Shown here piece after piece: positions 1-8,745 of a stretch of 64,000 nucleotides of DNA. The stretch covers positions 1 to 64,000 of the forward strand of contig NZ_JAIUZY010000014.1 in NCBI RefSeq assembly GCF_020171625.1, in the 5' to 3' direction. Each line of letters begins with the position of its first letter. Position 1 is the first letter of the stretch. The stretch comes from Salipiger bermudensis. GTDB taxonomy: Bacteria; Pseudomonadota; Alphaproteobacteria; Rhodobacterales; Rhodobacteraceae. The notes below the pieces were generated by a model. It saw only the letters and a program-made list of their open reading frames with translations, ran no database searches and had not been told where the DNA came from. The position numbers and the translations under genes were made by a program.

Positions 1-126
1 CTTCCCTTATCAAGATGCATCTGCGGTCCGACCGAAGGCAAACGCCCCCATCGCCCCCGCACACGCAGCCCCCGCACAGGACCGCGCGGTGCGTGCCACA
101 CTCCGCCGTGGATCGCGCCCGGGCGC

Positions 127-155
127 TTGCCCCGTCATGCCACATTGCCTATTCA
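127..155 (+). promoter_or_regulatory. Possible sigma-70 promoter for surE
   Basis: TTGCCC (127-132), a 17-nt spacer and TATTCA (150-155) lie about 20 bases before the surE start. The first 176 bases hold no other gene I can support. The match is moderate and by eye only. Confidence 0.3.
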
Positions 156-176
156 GGCCGAAAGACAGGGGTTTTC

Positions 177-962
177 ATGCGCATTCTCATCACCAATGAC
201 GACGGTATCAACGCGCCGGGGCTCGCCGTGCTCGAGGCCATCGCGGGCGAGATCGCGGGTCCGGACGGAGAGGTCTGGACCGTGGCCCCGGCCTTCGAGC
301 AATCGGGCGTCGCGCATTGCATCAGCTACACCCACCCGATGATGATCGCCGAGATGGGGCCGCGCCGGTTTGCCGCCGAAGGCAGCCCCGCCGATTGCGT
401 GCTCGCCGGCGTCCATGACGTGCTGAGGGATACCCCTCCGGATCTCGTGCTGTCTGGCGTCAACCGCGGCAACAATTCGGCCGAGAACGCGCTCTATTCC
501 GGCACGCTCGGCGGCGCGCTCGAGGCCTCGCTGCAGGGGCTTCCGGCGATCGCGCTGTCGCAATATCTGGGCCCCGAGACCCGCGATCTCGAAAACCCCT
601 TCGAGGCGGCGGCCACGCATGGCGCCGCGGTGGTGCGGCAGATCCTGTCTGCGCAGGAGCCCGGCGGCAGCGACTACCGGCTGTTCTGGAACGTCAACTT
701 CCCCCCCGTCCCGGCAGCCAAGGTGCAGGGCGTGCGGCTGGCGGCGCAGGGCCGGCGCGCGGGCACCGGGTTCTCGACCGAGCCGCACCTGTCGCCCTCG
801 GGGCGCCGCTTCCTGTGGATCCGGGGCGGAGACCAGCGCGTCGCGGCCACGCGCGGCAGCGATGCCGACGTCAATCTCGGCGGGTTCATCTCTGTCACGC
901 CGATGCGGGCCGACCTGACCGATCATGCCGCGCTCGCAGGGTTCGAGGGCAGCTTCGCATGA
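177..962 (+). CDS. surE: 5'/3'-nucleotidase SurE
   Basis: SurE is a metal-dependent phosphatase that removes phosphate from nucleoside 5'- and 3'-monophosphates and is linked to stationary-phase survival. The 261-aa product opens with the family signature ILITNDDG (the two Asp bind metal near residues 8-9) and has the conserved [18 protein letters not shown] segment. The reading frame stays open far upstream, but homology begins at the ATG at 177, which has an AGGGG ribosome site 6 nt ahead. The stop overlaps the pcm start as ATGA, so the two are translationally coupled. The surE-pcm-nlpD order is the same as in Escherichia coli. Confidence 0.95.
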   Translation: MRILITNDDGINAPGLAVLEAIAGEIAGPDGEVWTVAPAFEQSGVAHCISYTHPMMIAEMGPRRFAAEGSPADCVLAGVHDVLRDTPPDLVLSGVNRGNNSAENALYSGTLGGALEASLQGLPAIALSQYLGPETRDLENPFEAAATHGAAVVRQILSAQEPGGSDYRLFWNVNFPPVPAAKVQGVRLAAQGRRAGTGFSTEPHLSPSGRRFLWIRGGDQRVAATRGSDADVNLGGFISVTPMRADLTDHAALAGFEGSFA

Positions 963-1603
963 GCTTCAACGCCGACGCCAAGATGCAATTCCTCTTCGCG
1001 CTGCGCTCGCACGGGGTCACCGAGCAGAACGTGCTGCAGGCGATGGAGAAGATCGACCGCGGCGCCTTCGTGAAGGGCTATTTCAACGAGCGCGCCTACG
1101 AGGACATGCCGCTGCCGATCCCCTGCGGGCAGACCATCTCGCAGCCCTCGGTCGTCGGCCTGATGACCCAGGCGCTGCGGCTATCGGGGCGCGAGAAGGT
1201 GCTCGAGGTCGGCACCGGCTCGGGCTACCAGGCGGCGGTGCTGAGCCAGCTTGCCCGCCGGGTCTACACCGTCGACCGGCATCGGCGGCTGGTGGCCGAC
1301 GCGCGCAAGGTGTTCGACGCGCTCGATCTGTCGAACATCACCGCCTTCACCGCCGATGGCAGCTTCGGCCTGCCCGACCAGGCGCCGTTCGAACGCATTC
1401 TCGTGACCGCGGCTGCCGAGGACCCGCCCGGCCCGCTCTTGGCCCAGTTGCGGATTGGCGGTATCATGGTCCTGCCCGTGGGCCAGTCGGACACCCTGCA
1501 GCACCTGATCCGCGTCACCCGGACCGAGCAGGGCTACGAGTACGACGAGCTGCGCCCCGTGCGTTTTGTACCGCTGGTGGAAGGCCTGGCAAAGGACAGC
1601 TAG
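959..1603 (+). CDS. pcm: Protein-L-isoaspartate O-methyltransferase
   Basis: Pcm is a SAM-dependent enzyme that methylates L-isoaspartyl residues and so starts repair of aged proteins in the cytosol. The 214-aa product is typical in length. It carries the SAM-binding motif [11 protein letters not shown] near residues 81-91 and the preceding family motif GQTISQP. The start at 959 overlaps the surE stop by 4 nt. The nlpD-like gene follows after 60 nt, so all three may share a transcript. Confidence 0.95.
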   Translation: MSFNADAKMQFLFALRSHGVTEQNVLQAMEKIDRGAFVKGYFNERAYEDMPLPIPCGQTISQPSVVGLMTQALRLSGREKVLEVGTGSGYQAAVLSQLARRVYTVDRHRRLVADARKVFDALDLSNITAFTADGSFGLPDQAPFERILVTAAAEDPPGPLLAQLRIGGIMVLPVGQSDTLQHLIRVTRTEQGYEYDELRPVRFVPLVEGLAKDS

Positions 1604-1663
1604 GCCTCCCGCCTTCATATCCATGACGTCCCGGCGACAAGGGGCGCATACGAGGACATCGAG

Positions 1664-2908
1664 ATGGACAGCACTCCCCGCTTCCCGCAGATCCGGATTG
1701 CCGCGCCGCTGGCGCTCGTGGCCGCGCTCGGCGCCTGCTCGCAGCCGCTCGACTACGACATGCGCGGCCGCATGGGCGGCCAGATCGACACCAGCGAAGC
1801 GGCGCTGGCCGCCGCCGGTGATCGCCCGCAGGCCGACAATCGCGGCGTGATCTCCTACCCCAACTACCAGGTCGCGGTGGCGCGCAACGGCGACCGGCTG
1901 GCGGATGTCGCCAACCGGGTCGGGCTGCCCGCCGGCGAGCTGGCGCGCTACAACGGCATGGAGATCAACGATCCACTGCGTGGCGGCGAGGTGATTGCCC
2001 TGCCCCGTCGCGTGTCGGAGCCCTCGCCGGCAACCGGCGCGCCCACGACCGGCCCGATCCGGCCCGCCGGCGAGGTCGACATCACCACGCTCGCCAGCAG
2101 CGCCATCGACAAGGCTCCGGCCTCCGCCCGGCCCACCGCGACGGCCCCGCGCCCGAGTTCGGGCGGCTCCGGCGTCGAGCCGATCCGTCACAAGGTCGAG
2201 CGCGGCGAGACCGCCTATACCGTGGCGCGGCTCTACAACGTGCCGCCGCGCACGCTGGCGGACTGGAACGGGCTCGACAGCAACTACACGCTGCGCGAAG
2301 GTCAGTACCTGTTGATCCCGGTGGTCGAGGCAAGTGCCGCCCCGGCGGCGACGGTCACCAACGCGCCCGGCACCGGCTCGCCGACGCCGCAGCCGCCGTC
2401 CTCGTCGCAGCCCCTGCCCGACGACCAGCCTTCGCTCACCCGAAGCCCTGCCCCGGACACCGCAAGCGCGCCCGCCGCGACGCCGACCCCTGCGCCAGCC
2501 CCGGCCCCGAAACCGGTGGCGGATATCGGCCAGAGCCAGGCGGCGGCCAGCACCAGCGCCTCTGCGGCCATGCAGATGCCGGTCAGCGGCAGCATCATTC
2601 GGGAATACTCGGCCAACAACCAAGGGATCGACATCTCGGCCCCGGTGGGCACCGCGGTGAAGGCCGCCGCCAGCGGCACCGTGGCGGCGATCACCACCAA
2701 CACCGACAACGTGCAGATCGTGGTGATCCGTCACCCCGACGAGTTGCTGTCGATCTACACCCATCTCGACAACCTCACCGTCTCGAAAGGCGATGCGGTG
2801 AGCCGTGGCCAGACCATCGGCAAGGTGCGCGCGGGCGATCCGAGCTTCCTGCATTTCGAGGTGCGCAAGGGCTTCGACAGCGTCGACCCGATGACCTACC
2901 TGCGCTGA
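1664..2908 (+). CDS. NlpD-like LysM/M23 lipoprotein (probable amidase activator)
   Basis: This 414-aa outer-membrane lipoprotein has a lipobox ending at Cys25 (ALGAC). It has a first LysM-like segment near 66-113, a clear LysM near 175-218, a Pro/Ala-rich linker, and an M23 peptidase fold near 305-412. The M23 metal ligands are partly missing: the first site reads NNQGIDI rather than HxGxD, and the last reads FLHFE rather than HLHFE. This degenerate pattern is that of NlpD/EnvC activators, which switch on cell-wall amidases rather than cut peptidoglycan themselves. Its place after surE-pcm supports NlpD. The function is inferred from domains and synteny. Confidence 0.85.
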   Translation: MDSTPRFPQIRIAAPLALVAALGACSQPLDYDMRGRMGGQIDTSEAALAAAGDRPQADNRGVISYPNYQVAVARNGDRLADVANRVGLPAGELARYNGMEINDPLRGGEVIALPRRVSEPSPATGAPTTGPIRPAGEVDITTLASSAIDKAPASARPTATAPRPSSGGSGVEPIRHKVERGETAYTVARLYNVPPRTLADWNGLDSNYTLREGQYLLIPVVEASAAPAATVTNAPGTGSPTPQPPSSSQPLPDDQPSLTRSPAPDTASAPAATPTPAPAPAPKPVADIGQSQAAASTSASAAMQMPVSGSIIREYSANNQGIDISAPVGTAVKAAASGTVAAITTNTDNVQIVVIRHPDELLSIYTHLDNLTVSKGDAVSRGQTIGKVRAGDPSFLHFEVRKGFDSVDPMTYLR

Positions 2909-2915
2909 AACGACA

Positions 2916-2951
2916 AACGCCAGGAATTTTCGTACGAAAATTCCTGGCGTT
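2916..2951. repeat. Perfect 36-bp palindrome between convergent genes
   Basis: The 36 bases are a perfect inverted repeat centred on CGTACG, flanked by AAAATT/AATTTT arms and GCCAGG/CCTGGC ends. It lies 8 nt after the nlpD-like stop and before the stop of the convergent DUF815 gene. It is best read as a bidirectional transcription terminator. Confidence 0.7.
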
Positions 2952-2969
2952 ACGATCACGGCCCCACGG

Positions 2970-2995
2970 GAAGATTTTTCGCAGGAAAAATCTTC
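2970..2995. terminator. Second hairpin, likely terminator
   Basis: AAGATTTTTC (2971-2980) pairs with GAAAAATCTT (2985-2994) around a GCAG loop, with an extra G-C pair outside. It touches the 3' end of the DUF815 gene. With the 36-bp palindrome it makes a tandem terminator between the two convergent units. Confidence 0.6.
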
Positions 2996-3834
2996 TAGAG
3001 CGCGACGCCCCGGCGGCCGGCGAGATCGGTAAAGTACTGCCATGCCACCCGGCCCGAGCGGGCGCCACGGGTGGCCTGCCACTCGATCGCCTCGGCGCGC
3101 AGCTCCGCCTCCTCGATGGCCACACCATACGCATCGCAATAGCCGCGGATCATCGCGAGATACTCGTCCTGCGAGCACGGGTGGAACCCCAGCCAGAGCC
3201 CGAACCGGTCTGAGAGCGAGACCTTCTCCTCCACCGCCTCGGACGGGTTGATCGCCGAGCCGCGCTCGTTCTCGATCATGTCGCGCGGCATCAGGTGGCG
3301 CCGGTTCGAGGTGGCGTAGAACAGGACGTTGTCGGGCCGGCCCTCGATGCCACCGTCCAGCACCGCCTTGAGGCTCTTGTAATGCTGGTCGTCATGGCTG
3401 AACGAGAGGTCGTCGCAGAACAGCACGAACCGCTTCTCGGAGGCGCGCAGCAGGTTCAGCAGCCGCGCCACCGAGCCCAGATCCTCGCGCTGCAGCTCGA
3501 CCAGCTTCACGTCGTGGCCAGCCTCGCGCACCGCGGCGCAGACCGCTTTCACGAGGCTCGACTTGCCCATGCCACGCGCCCCCCAGAGCAGGGCATTGTT
3601 GGCCGGAAGGCCGCGCGCGAACTGGGTGGTGTTGGCCAGCAGCGTGTCGCGGGTGCGCTCGATGCCCAGAAGCAGGTCGAGCGGCACCCGGTTGACCTTG
3701 GCGACCGGTTCGAGCCGGTCGGGATCGACATGCCAGACATAGGCCTCGGCAAGATCGAAGTCAGGGGCGACGAGCGGCGCCGGAGCCATGCGCTCCAGCG
3801 CCGCCGCGATGCGGGAAAGATCCGTATCGGTCAC
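2995..3834 (-). CDS. DUF815-family AAA ATPase
   Basis: This 279-aa ATPase of the DUF815 family has a Walker A motif GARGMGKS near residue 85 and a Walker B-like stretch FVLFCDDLSF. The family is widespread in Alphaproteobacteria and its biochemical role is not settled. The start is a GTG at 3834 that overlaps the tatC stop as GTGA, so expression is probably coupled to the Tat operon. The last codons run into the intergenic hairpin. Confidence 0.85.
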   Translation of the reverse strand: MTDTDLSRIAAALERMAPAPLVAPDFDLAEAYVWHVDPDRLEPVAKVNRVPLDLLLGIERTRDTLLANTTQFARGLPANNALLWGARGMGKSSLVKAVCAAVREAGHDVKLVELQREDLGSVARLLNLLRASEKRFVLFCDDLSFSHDDQHYKSLKAVLDGGIEGRPDNVLFYATSNRRHLMPRDMIENERGSAINPSEAVEEKVSLSDRFGLWLGFHPCSQDEYLAMIRGYCDAYGVAIEEAELRAEAIEWQATRGARSGRVAWQYFTDLAGRRGVAL

Positions 3835-4832
3835 GTCTTGTCCTTGTTTCTCGACGTTTCGTCATCCGGTTCGCCGTCGTCTTCGTCGACGTCTCCGGCC
3901 ATCGGATCGGTTTCGTCCTCCGGCTCGTCCTCGAACCACAGCCCCTGTTCGCGCAGCTCCTTCTCGCGCTTGCGCTCGACGAGGCGGACCAGCAGGATCG
4001 AGACCTCGTAGAGGCCGTAGACCACGGTGAAGAGGATGATCTGCGTCGTCACGTCCGGCGGGGTCACCAGTGCAGCGAGCACGAGGATCGCCACCATGGC
4101 GTATTTCCGCACGCTGCCGAGCCCCTGCGCCGAGACCAGCCCGGCCTTGCCCATCAGCGTGAGCAGCACCGGAAGCTGGAAGCACAGCCCGAAGGCCACG
4201 ATGAACTTGAGCGTGATGTCGAGGCTCTCGTTCACCTTGCCGAAGAAGGTGATGCGGATGCCCTCGGCGGTCTCGGGCACCATGGCTGGCTCAGCGGCGG
4301 TGGGCACGCCCGCCACGCCATCGCTGACGCTCGTGGCGGCGTTTGAGAGCAGGTTGGCAAAGATCGACGACACGTCGGCAAAGCCGAGGAAGAAGGCCAT
4401 GGCCAGGGGCGTAACGACGAAATGCGCGAAGCTCGCGCCCAGCAAGAACATCACCGGCGAGGCGATGAGGAACGGCAGGAAGGCGCCCTTCTCGGACTTG
4501 TAGAGCCCGGGCGCCACGAAGCGCCAGAGCTGGTAGGAGATCACCGGGAAAGCCAGTCCGAAGCCGAACACCATCGAGATCCGGAACAGCGTGAACAGGT
4601 ATTCCTGCGGGCTGGTGTACTGCATCGTCGGCGACGGGTCACCGAGCTGGCGCAGCGTCGTCTCGATCGGGCCGAGCAGGAACTGCAGGATCGGCTCGGC
4701 CACCGTGAAGGCGAGACAGATCCCGATGATGAAGGCGATCACCGAGCGGATCAGCCGCGTGCGCAGCTCCGCGAGGTGTTCGATCAGCGGCGCCGAGCTG
4801 TCCTCGATCTCGTCGTGATCCGTGTGACTCAT
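3831..4832 (-). CDS. tatC: Sec-independent protein translocase TatC
   Basis: TatC is the multispanning inner-membrane receptor that, with TatB, recognises twin-arginine signal peptides on folded proteins. The product has the N-terminal PLIEHLAELRTRL motif and six membrane segments. At 333 aa it is longer than the usual 250-260 aa. The extra length is a periplasmic insertion around residues 165-205 and a strongly acidic C-terminal tail (EDEPEDETDP...). The start overlaps the tatB stop (ATGA). Confidence 0.95.
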   Translation of the reverse strand: MSHTDHDEIEDSSAPLIEHLAELRTRLIRSVIAFIIGICLAFTVAEPILQFLLGPIETTLRQLGDPSPTMQYTSPQEYLFTLFRISMVFGFGLAFPVISYQLWRFVAPGLYKSEKGAFLPFLIASPVMFLLGASFAHFVVTPLAMAFFLGFADVSSIFANLLSNAATSVSDGVAGVPTAAEPAMVPETAEGIRITFFGKVNESLDITLKFIVAFGLCFQLPVLLTLMGKAGLVSAQGLGSVRKYAMVAILVLAALVTPPDVTTQIILFTVVYGLYEVSILLVRLVERKREKELREQGLWFEDEPEDETDPMAGDVDEDDGEPDDETSRNKDKT

Positions 4833-5311
4833 TGCTCACCGTCTTTCTTGAGAGACGCTTCCAGTTCCGCCGCCTTCGCAGCGGATTCCTCGGCGTGCTT
4901 CTGCGCCGCCTCGGCCTCGCGGCGCTGGCGGTCTGCGGCGGAGCGCGCAGCACTTGCCTCGATGCGCTTCTTCGCCGCCTCGCGCTCGGGATCGAGCGCG
5001 TTCGGGTCTTCCTTGAGGCCCGGTTTCTTCTTTTCCGGCGTCGGGTCCGTCATCGCGCGCGCCGCATCCTTGACCCCGTCCATCGCCGAACCAATCGGGT
5101 TGGTCGCGGACTTGAAAGTCTTGGCGATATCGCGCGCGCCGCTTTCATCGGCGGCATCGTTCATCGCGCGGGTGAACTCGCGCGCCATGCCGCGGGCCTT
5201 GCCCATGAAGCGGCCGACATTGCGAAACAGCACGGGCAGGTCCTTCGGACCCACCACGATCAGCGCAACGATGCCGATGACCAGAAGCTCGGACCAACCA
5301 AGATCCAGCAT
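4829..5311 (-). CDS. tatB: Sec-independent protein translocase TatB
   Basis: The 160-aa product starts with a short membrane helix and hinge (LLVIGIVALIVVGPKDLP) followed by an amphipathic helix, the TatB pattern. A long charged C-terminal region rich in Ala, Glu and Lys follows. It forms the substrate-receptor complex with TatC. It lies 6 nt after tatA and overlaps tatC by 4 nt. Confidence 0.93.
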   Translation of the reverse strand: MLDLGWSELLVIGIVALIVVGPKDLPVLFRNVGRFMGKARGMAREFTRAMNDAADESGARDIAKTFKSATNPIGSAMDGVKDAARAMTDPTPEKKKPGLKEDPNALDPEREAAKKRIEASAARSAADRQRREAEAAQKHAEESAAKAAELEASLKKDGEQ

Positions 5312-5317
5312 CTGGGA

Positions 5318-5536
5318 TTACACCTTGTCTTTTTCGTCTTCGGCGGGCGTGACGTCCCGGGCGCTGTCCGCCTTCTCGTCCTCGAGCTCTTTCTTGCCGT
5401 CATCCACGCCGCGCTTGAAGGCGGTGATGCCCTTGCCGACCTCGCCCATAAGGCTGGAAATCTTGCCGCGGCCAAACAGCACGAGCACGACGACGGCGAT
5501 CAGAAGAAGGCCCGGAAGGCCGATATTGTTGAGCAT
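5318..5536 (-). CDS. tatA: Sec-independent protein translocase TatA
   Basis: This 72-aa pore-forming Tat subunit has one N-terminal membrane helix ([14 protein letters not shown]), the FGRGKI hinge and an amphipathic helix [13 protein letters not shown], then an acidic tail. The frame is open upstream, but only the ATG at 5536 gives a normal TatA N terminus, so I place the start there. It is the first gene of tatA-tatB-tatC-DUF815. Confidence 0.93.
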   Translation of the reverse strand: MLNNIGLPGLLLIAVVVLVLFGRGKISSLMGEVGKGITAFKRGVDDGKKELEDEKADSARDVTPAEDEKDKV

Positions 5537-5672
5537 TGTGTTCTCTCCAGTGGTGGGTGCGCGGGCGGCGCCCGGTAAACTCTCTGCCCCGATCTCTACG
5601 GCCTCGCGCTGGCCGCCGGAAGCGGTCGGGCGCAATTTCGCGGCTCGGGGCGCAGATATTTGCGCGGCTCTT

Positions 5673-5688
5673 TGACACTATTCTGTCA
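5673..5688. promoter_or_regulatory. TGACA-N6-TGTCA inverted repeat (candidate operator)
   Basis: TGACA (5673-5677) and TGTCA (5684-5688) form an inverted repeat about 40 bases ahead of the WYL regulator start. The left half overlaps a TTGACA -35-like hexamer. YafY-type WYL regulators are commonly preceded by such sites, so autoregulation is likely. This is inference from position and symmetry. Confidence 0.4.
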
Positions 5689-5729
5689 GGAGAGCAAAGT
5701 ACGGGCGACCGCGGCACCTGGAGAGCACG

Positions 5730-6401
5730 ATGAAAAAGACTGACAGGCTCTACGCCCTGATGGAGCAGCTCAAGGACGGGCGCCTGCACACGGCCGAGGC
5801 GCTGGCCGACCGCTTCGGCGTTTCGGTGCGCACGCTCTATCGCGACATGGACGTGCTCATGGCCTCGGGCGTGCCGATCGAGGGCGAGCGTGGCCGCGGC
5901 TACGCCGCACGTGGCGGCTTCACCCTGCCGCCGCTGACCCTGACCGAGACCGAGCTCGAGGTGCTGCATCTGGGCCTTGCCGCCATCGGCGCCGGCGCTG
6001 GCGAGATGCCCGAACTGGCCGAGGCGGCGCGGAGCCTCTCTGCCAAGATCGACGCGGTGCTGCCCGAAGAGGGCGCCCCCGAGCCCGGCGCGTTCGGCTT
6101 TGCCAGCTACCCGTTCCACGGGGCCGCCGAGGGCTTTCGCCACATGCCCGCCGTGCGCGCGGCGATCCGCGCCCGACAGCGCCTGCGCATCACCCTGCGG
6201 GACGCAGGGAGCGCGCTCGACATCCGCCCGCTGCGGCTGGATTACTGGGGCCGGATCTGGATCTGCGTGGCGTGGAACGAGACCAGCGGTGCGTTCGACA
6301 GCCTGCGGCTCGACCGGATCACTGCGCTCACCCCGCTGCCCGGCCTTTTCGTCGACGAACCCGGCAAGAGGCTGTCCGATTACGAGGCGCGCAAACCGTG
6401 A
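5730..6401 (+). CDS. YafY-type HTH/WYL-domain transcriptional regulator
   Basis: The 223-aa protein has an N-terminal HTH_11 domain (residues 5-55; LADRFGVSVRTLYRDMDVL is the recognition unit). A C-terminal WYL-type ligand domain follows (about 130-215; the WYL core reads LRLDYWGRIWICVAW). Family members are DNA-binding repressors or activators that sense small ligands or nucleic-acid fragments. A good start codon follows a GGAGAGC site. It is divergent from tatABC. The target is unknown beyond probable autoregulation. Confidence 0.85.
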   Translation: MKKTDRLYALMEQLKDGRLHTAEALADRFGVSVRTLYRDMDVLMASGVPIEGERGRGYAARGGFTLPPLTLTETELEVLHLGLAAIGAGAGEMPELAEAARSLSAKIDAVLPEEGAPEPGAFGFASYPFHGAAEGFRHMPAVRAAIRARQRLRITLRDAGSALDIRPLRLDYWGRIWICVAWNETSGAFDSLRLDRITALTPLPGLFVDEPGKRLSDYEARKP

Positions 6402-6557
6402 CGCGCGGCGCACGCGGTGAAATATTCCCGACGTCCGCCGCAGCTCTGCCATGACACGCCCCCGGTCCCGCTGCTAAGGATGGAACGGGGCAACGGGACC
6501 CGGCGTCTGGCACGGCGAGACCGCGCAGCGCGCCGGATAGAGTGATGTATCGACATT

Positions 6558-7730
6558 ATGAGTGACGCCACCGGCCATGCCGCCTATCGCGATCGCAGCC
6601 ATTTCCGCTGCCTCGACGGCTTGCGCTTTCTCTGTATCGCGATGGTGCTCTGGCATCACGCCCAGCCGGTGCAGAGTCCGGACTGGCAGCTTCTCGACCG
6701 GGGCTTTCTCGGGGTCGATTTCTTCTTCGTGCTGAGCGGCTTTCTCATCACCACCCTGCTGCTGCGCGAGCGTGCGCGGACGGGGACGTTCTCGCTCCGC
6801 AATTTCTACATCCGCCGGGCGCTGCGCATCCTGCCGGTCTACGGCTTCGTGGTGACGGCGCTCTGCGTCTACTACATCGGCATCAAGGGCGAGACGCAGT
6901 ACCTGCAGGCGGTGCCGTTCTACTATCTCTTCCTGTCGAACTTCCTCACCGAGCATGTGCCGACCCTGTCGATCACCTGGTCGCTGTCGGTCGAGGAGCA
7001 GTATTACCTGCTCTGGCCGCTGCTGCTCATGCTGTTGCCAAGCCGGGTGTGGGTGCCGTTGACGCTGGCGCTGGTGGCGCTGAACGTGGGCCTTGCGATG
7101 ATGCCGCCCGCCGATCCGCCGCTCGCCGCCGGCCCGCTGGTGTTCCGGCTGCCCAACAGCACCTACGCGCCGATCATCCTCGGCTCGCTCGCCGCGATCC
7201 TGCTGCACCGGCGCGGCAGCTATGACCGGCTGCGCCCGCTTTGCGCCCATCGCGCGACGCCCCTCGCCGCGCTCGCCCTGATCGCCCTGATCGCGCAGCT
7301 CGGCCCGTTCGACATGCGCGGGCTGCAGAACCTCGCGATCCATCTGCTGATGACGCTGACGCTGATGGCGCTGGTGGTGCGCGAGCGCGGGGCTTTGCAA
7401 GCTGTGCTGGTCTGCCAGCCGCTCGTTCGGATCGGAGAGGTCAGCTATGGCATCTATCTCTACCACCTGATCGCGCTCGACCTGACGGCGCGCCTCGGCC
7501 TCCGCTTCGGCATCCCTGGCATCATCGGCGAAGGCCCGGCCCTCTGGCTTCTGCTCATCGCCTATTCGCTGCTGTCCTGGGCCATGGCCGAGGTCAGCTT
7601 CCGCACGCTCGAGGCATGGTTCCGCCGCTTCCGCCCGAAGGGCCGCCCGCCCGAGACCGTCGCGGCAGAAAAAGACCCCCGGCAGCAGACGCATACCGGG
7701 GGCCCCACGAAGAAACCGATTGCTCGCTGA
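6558..7730 (+). CDS. OafA/YrhL-type acyltransferase, multispanning membrane protein
   Basis: This acyltransferase-3 family protein has 390 aa, about ten hydrophobic segments and the family motifs CLDGLRFLCIAMVLWHH near residues 17-33 and LSVEEQYYLLWP near 144-155. Such proteins transfer acyl groups, usually acetyl, to surface polysaccharides or lipids. There is no obvious partner in the neighbourhood, so the substrate is unknown. Its last 20 or so codons are encoded by the terminator of the convergent yceI gene, so the C-terminal tail is probably not functional. Confidence 0.85.
   Translation: MSDATGHAAYRDRSHFRCLDGLRFLCIAMVLWHHAQPVQSPDWQLLDRGFLGVDFFFVLSGFLITTLLLRERARTGTFSLRNFYIRRALRILPVYGFVVTALCVYYIGIKGETQYLQAVPFYYLFLSNFLTEHVPTLSITWSLSVEEQYYLLWPLLLMLLPSRVWVPLTLALVALNVGLAMMPPADPPLAAGPLVFRLPNSTYAPIILGSLAAILLHRRGSYDRLRPLCAHRATPLAALALIALIAQLGPFDMRGLQNLAIHLLMTLTLMALVVRERGALQAVLVCQPLVRIGEVSYGIYLYHLIALDLTARLGLRFGIPGIIGEGPALWLLLIAYSLLSWAMAEVSFRTLEAWFRRFRPKGRPPETVAAEKDPRQQTHTGGPTKKPIAR
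7668..7702 (-). terminator. Rho-independent terminator for the YceI gene, inside the opposing CDS
   Basis: On the minus strand a CCCCCGG/CCGGGGG stem (7696-7702 and 7676-7682) is followed by TCTTTTT (7669-7675). It lies 44 nt downstream of the YceI stop and wholly within the 3' end of the plus-strand acyltransferase gene. Confidence 0.6.
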
Positions 7731-7745
7731 CGAGCAGGTCCGGCC

Positions 7746-8318
7746 TTACTCGGCTTTCATCGCCTCGAGCGAGATCTCGAGCTCGACCTCGTCGCTGACG
7801 TAGGGCGCGAAGGCGCCGACATTGTAGTCCGAGCGCACGAGCGTGGTGGTGGCGGTGAAGCCAAGCCACGGCTTGCCTTCCATCGGGTGCTCACCGGCCT
7901 GGTTCAGGGTGGTGTCGAGCACGACTTCCTTGGTTACGCCGTTCAGCGTCAGGTCGCCGGTGATCAGCGCGGTGTTCTCGCCGGTCACTTCGATGCCGGT
8001 GGAGGTAAAGGTCACCATGTCGTCATCGGACGCGCCGAAGAAATCGTCGCTCATGAAGTGCTCGAAGCGTTCTTCCCAGCCGGTGATCATCGACTTCACC
8101 GGGAAGGACACTTCCACCGACGAGGCCGCCGGATCTTCGGCGTCATAGGAGATGTCGCCCTCGAAGCCCGAGAACATGCCGTAGCCGGTCGAGAAGCCGA
8201 GGTGGTTGTAGCTGAACACGATCTGGGCGTGGCTCGAGTCGATCTCGTAGACCTCGGGGGCCGCGGTGGCGGCGATCGGGGCGGCGGCGACGAGGCCGGC
8301 GAGAAGAAGGGATTTCAT
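7746..8318 (-). CDS. YceI-family periplasmic protein
   Basis: The 190-aa product has a cleavable signal peptide (MKSLLLAGLVAAAPIAATAA). The mature chain starts with the YceI hallmark YEIDSSHAQIVFSYNHLGFS. YceI proteins are lipocalin-like beta barrels that bind polyisoprenoids in the periplasm. I place the start at 8318 because it gives the signal peptide; longer in-frame starts do not. Confidence 0.9.
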   Translation of the reverse strand: MKSLLLAGLVAAAPIAATAAPEVYEIDSSHAQIVFSYNHLGFSTGYGMFSGFEGDISYDAEDPAASSVEVSFPVKSMITGWEERFEHFMSDDFFGASDDDMVTFTSTGIEVTGENTALITGDLTLNGVTKEVVLDTTLNQAGEHPMEGKPWLGFTATTTLVRSDYNVGAFAPYVSDEVELEISLEAMKAE

Positions 8319-8745
8319 TGGGTGTGCTCCACATGTTGGATGTTGGTCGTCGATGGACGGTAGATTGGGGCAATGCTGCGCCGCCGCAACTGCATCTCGC
8401 CCCACAGAGTCTGTTGAAAAATGAACACGACTCTGACGGATTTGTGCATAGACACGCCGAGTGGCCCCATCGCAGGCGGATCGCCGTCCGTCCCCCTCTG
8501 CCCTGCGCGCGCCCGACGCGCTGCCGCGCGTGCCCGGAGGGCGGGGCGGACACGCCGCAGGCGAAAGATCTGCCGCGCCGCGTCGAGATGCGCCGCACGC
8601 GGTCTCTTCGCCCTTGATCCCCTCGGCGAGAGGTGTATACGGGCGCATCCCTCCGCGAGACCGTATGAACCGCGCAGTCTCTCGTGGGCAGGAGTGGAGA
8701 GGATGCCTGCCCTATGAAATGCGCCTTGATAGAAATGGAGCTCAC
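8319..8745. other. 427-base intergenic region between YceI and rpsF
   Basis: This divergent promoter region separates the YceI gene from the ribosomal operon. Apart from the candidate rpsF promoter I see no gene or RNA I can support. Open frames crossing it are upstream extensions of the neighbours. Confidence 0.5.
8614..8641 (+). promoter_or_regulatory. Candidate sigma-70 promoter for rpsF-rpsR-rplI
   Basis: TTGATC (8614-8619), a 16-nt spacer and TATACG (8636-8641) lie about 105 bases ahead of rpsF. The long leader could carry ribosomal-protein feedback control, but I cannot fold it reliably by eye. Confidence 0.4.

Noticed and set aside
6464-6500. GGTCCCG/CGGGACC inverted repeat between the WYL gene and the acyltransferase
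   Set aside because: The arms are only 7 bp with a 23-nt loop and no T-run, so it is too weak to call a terminator.
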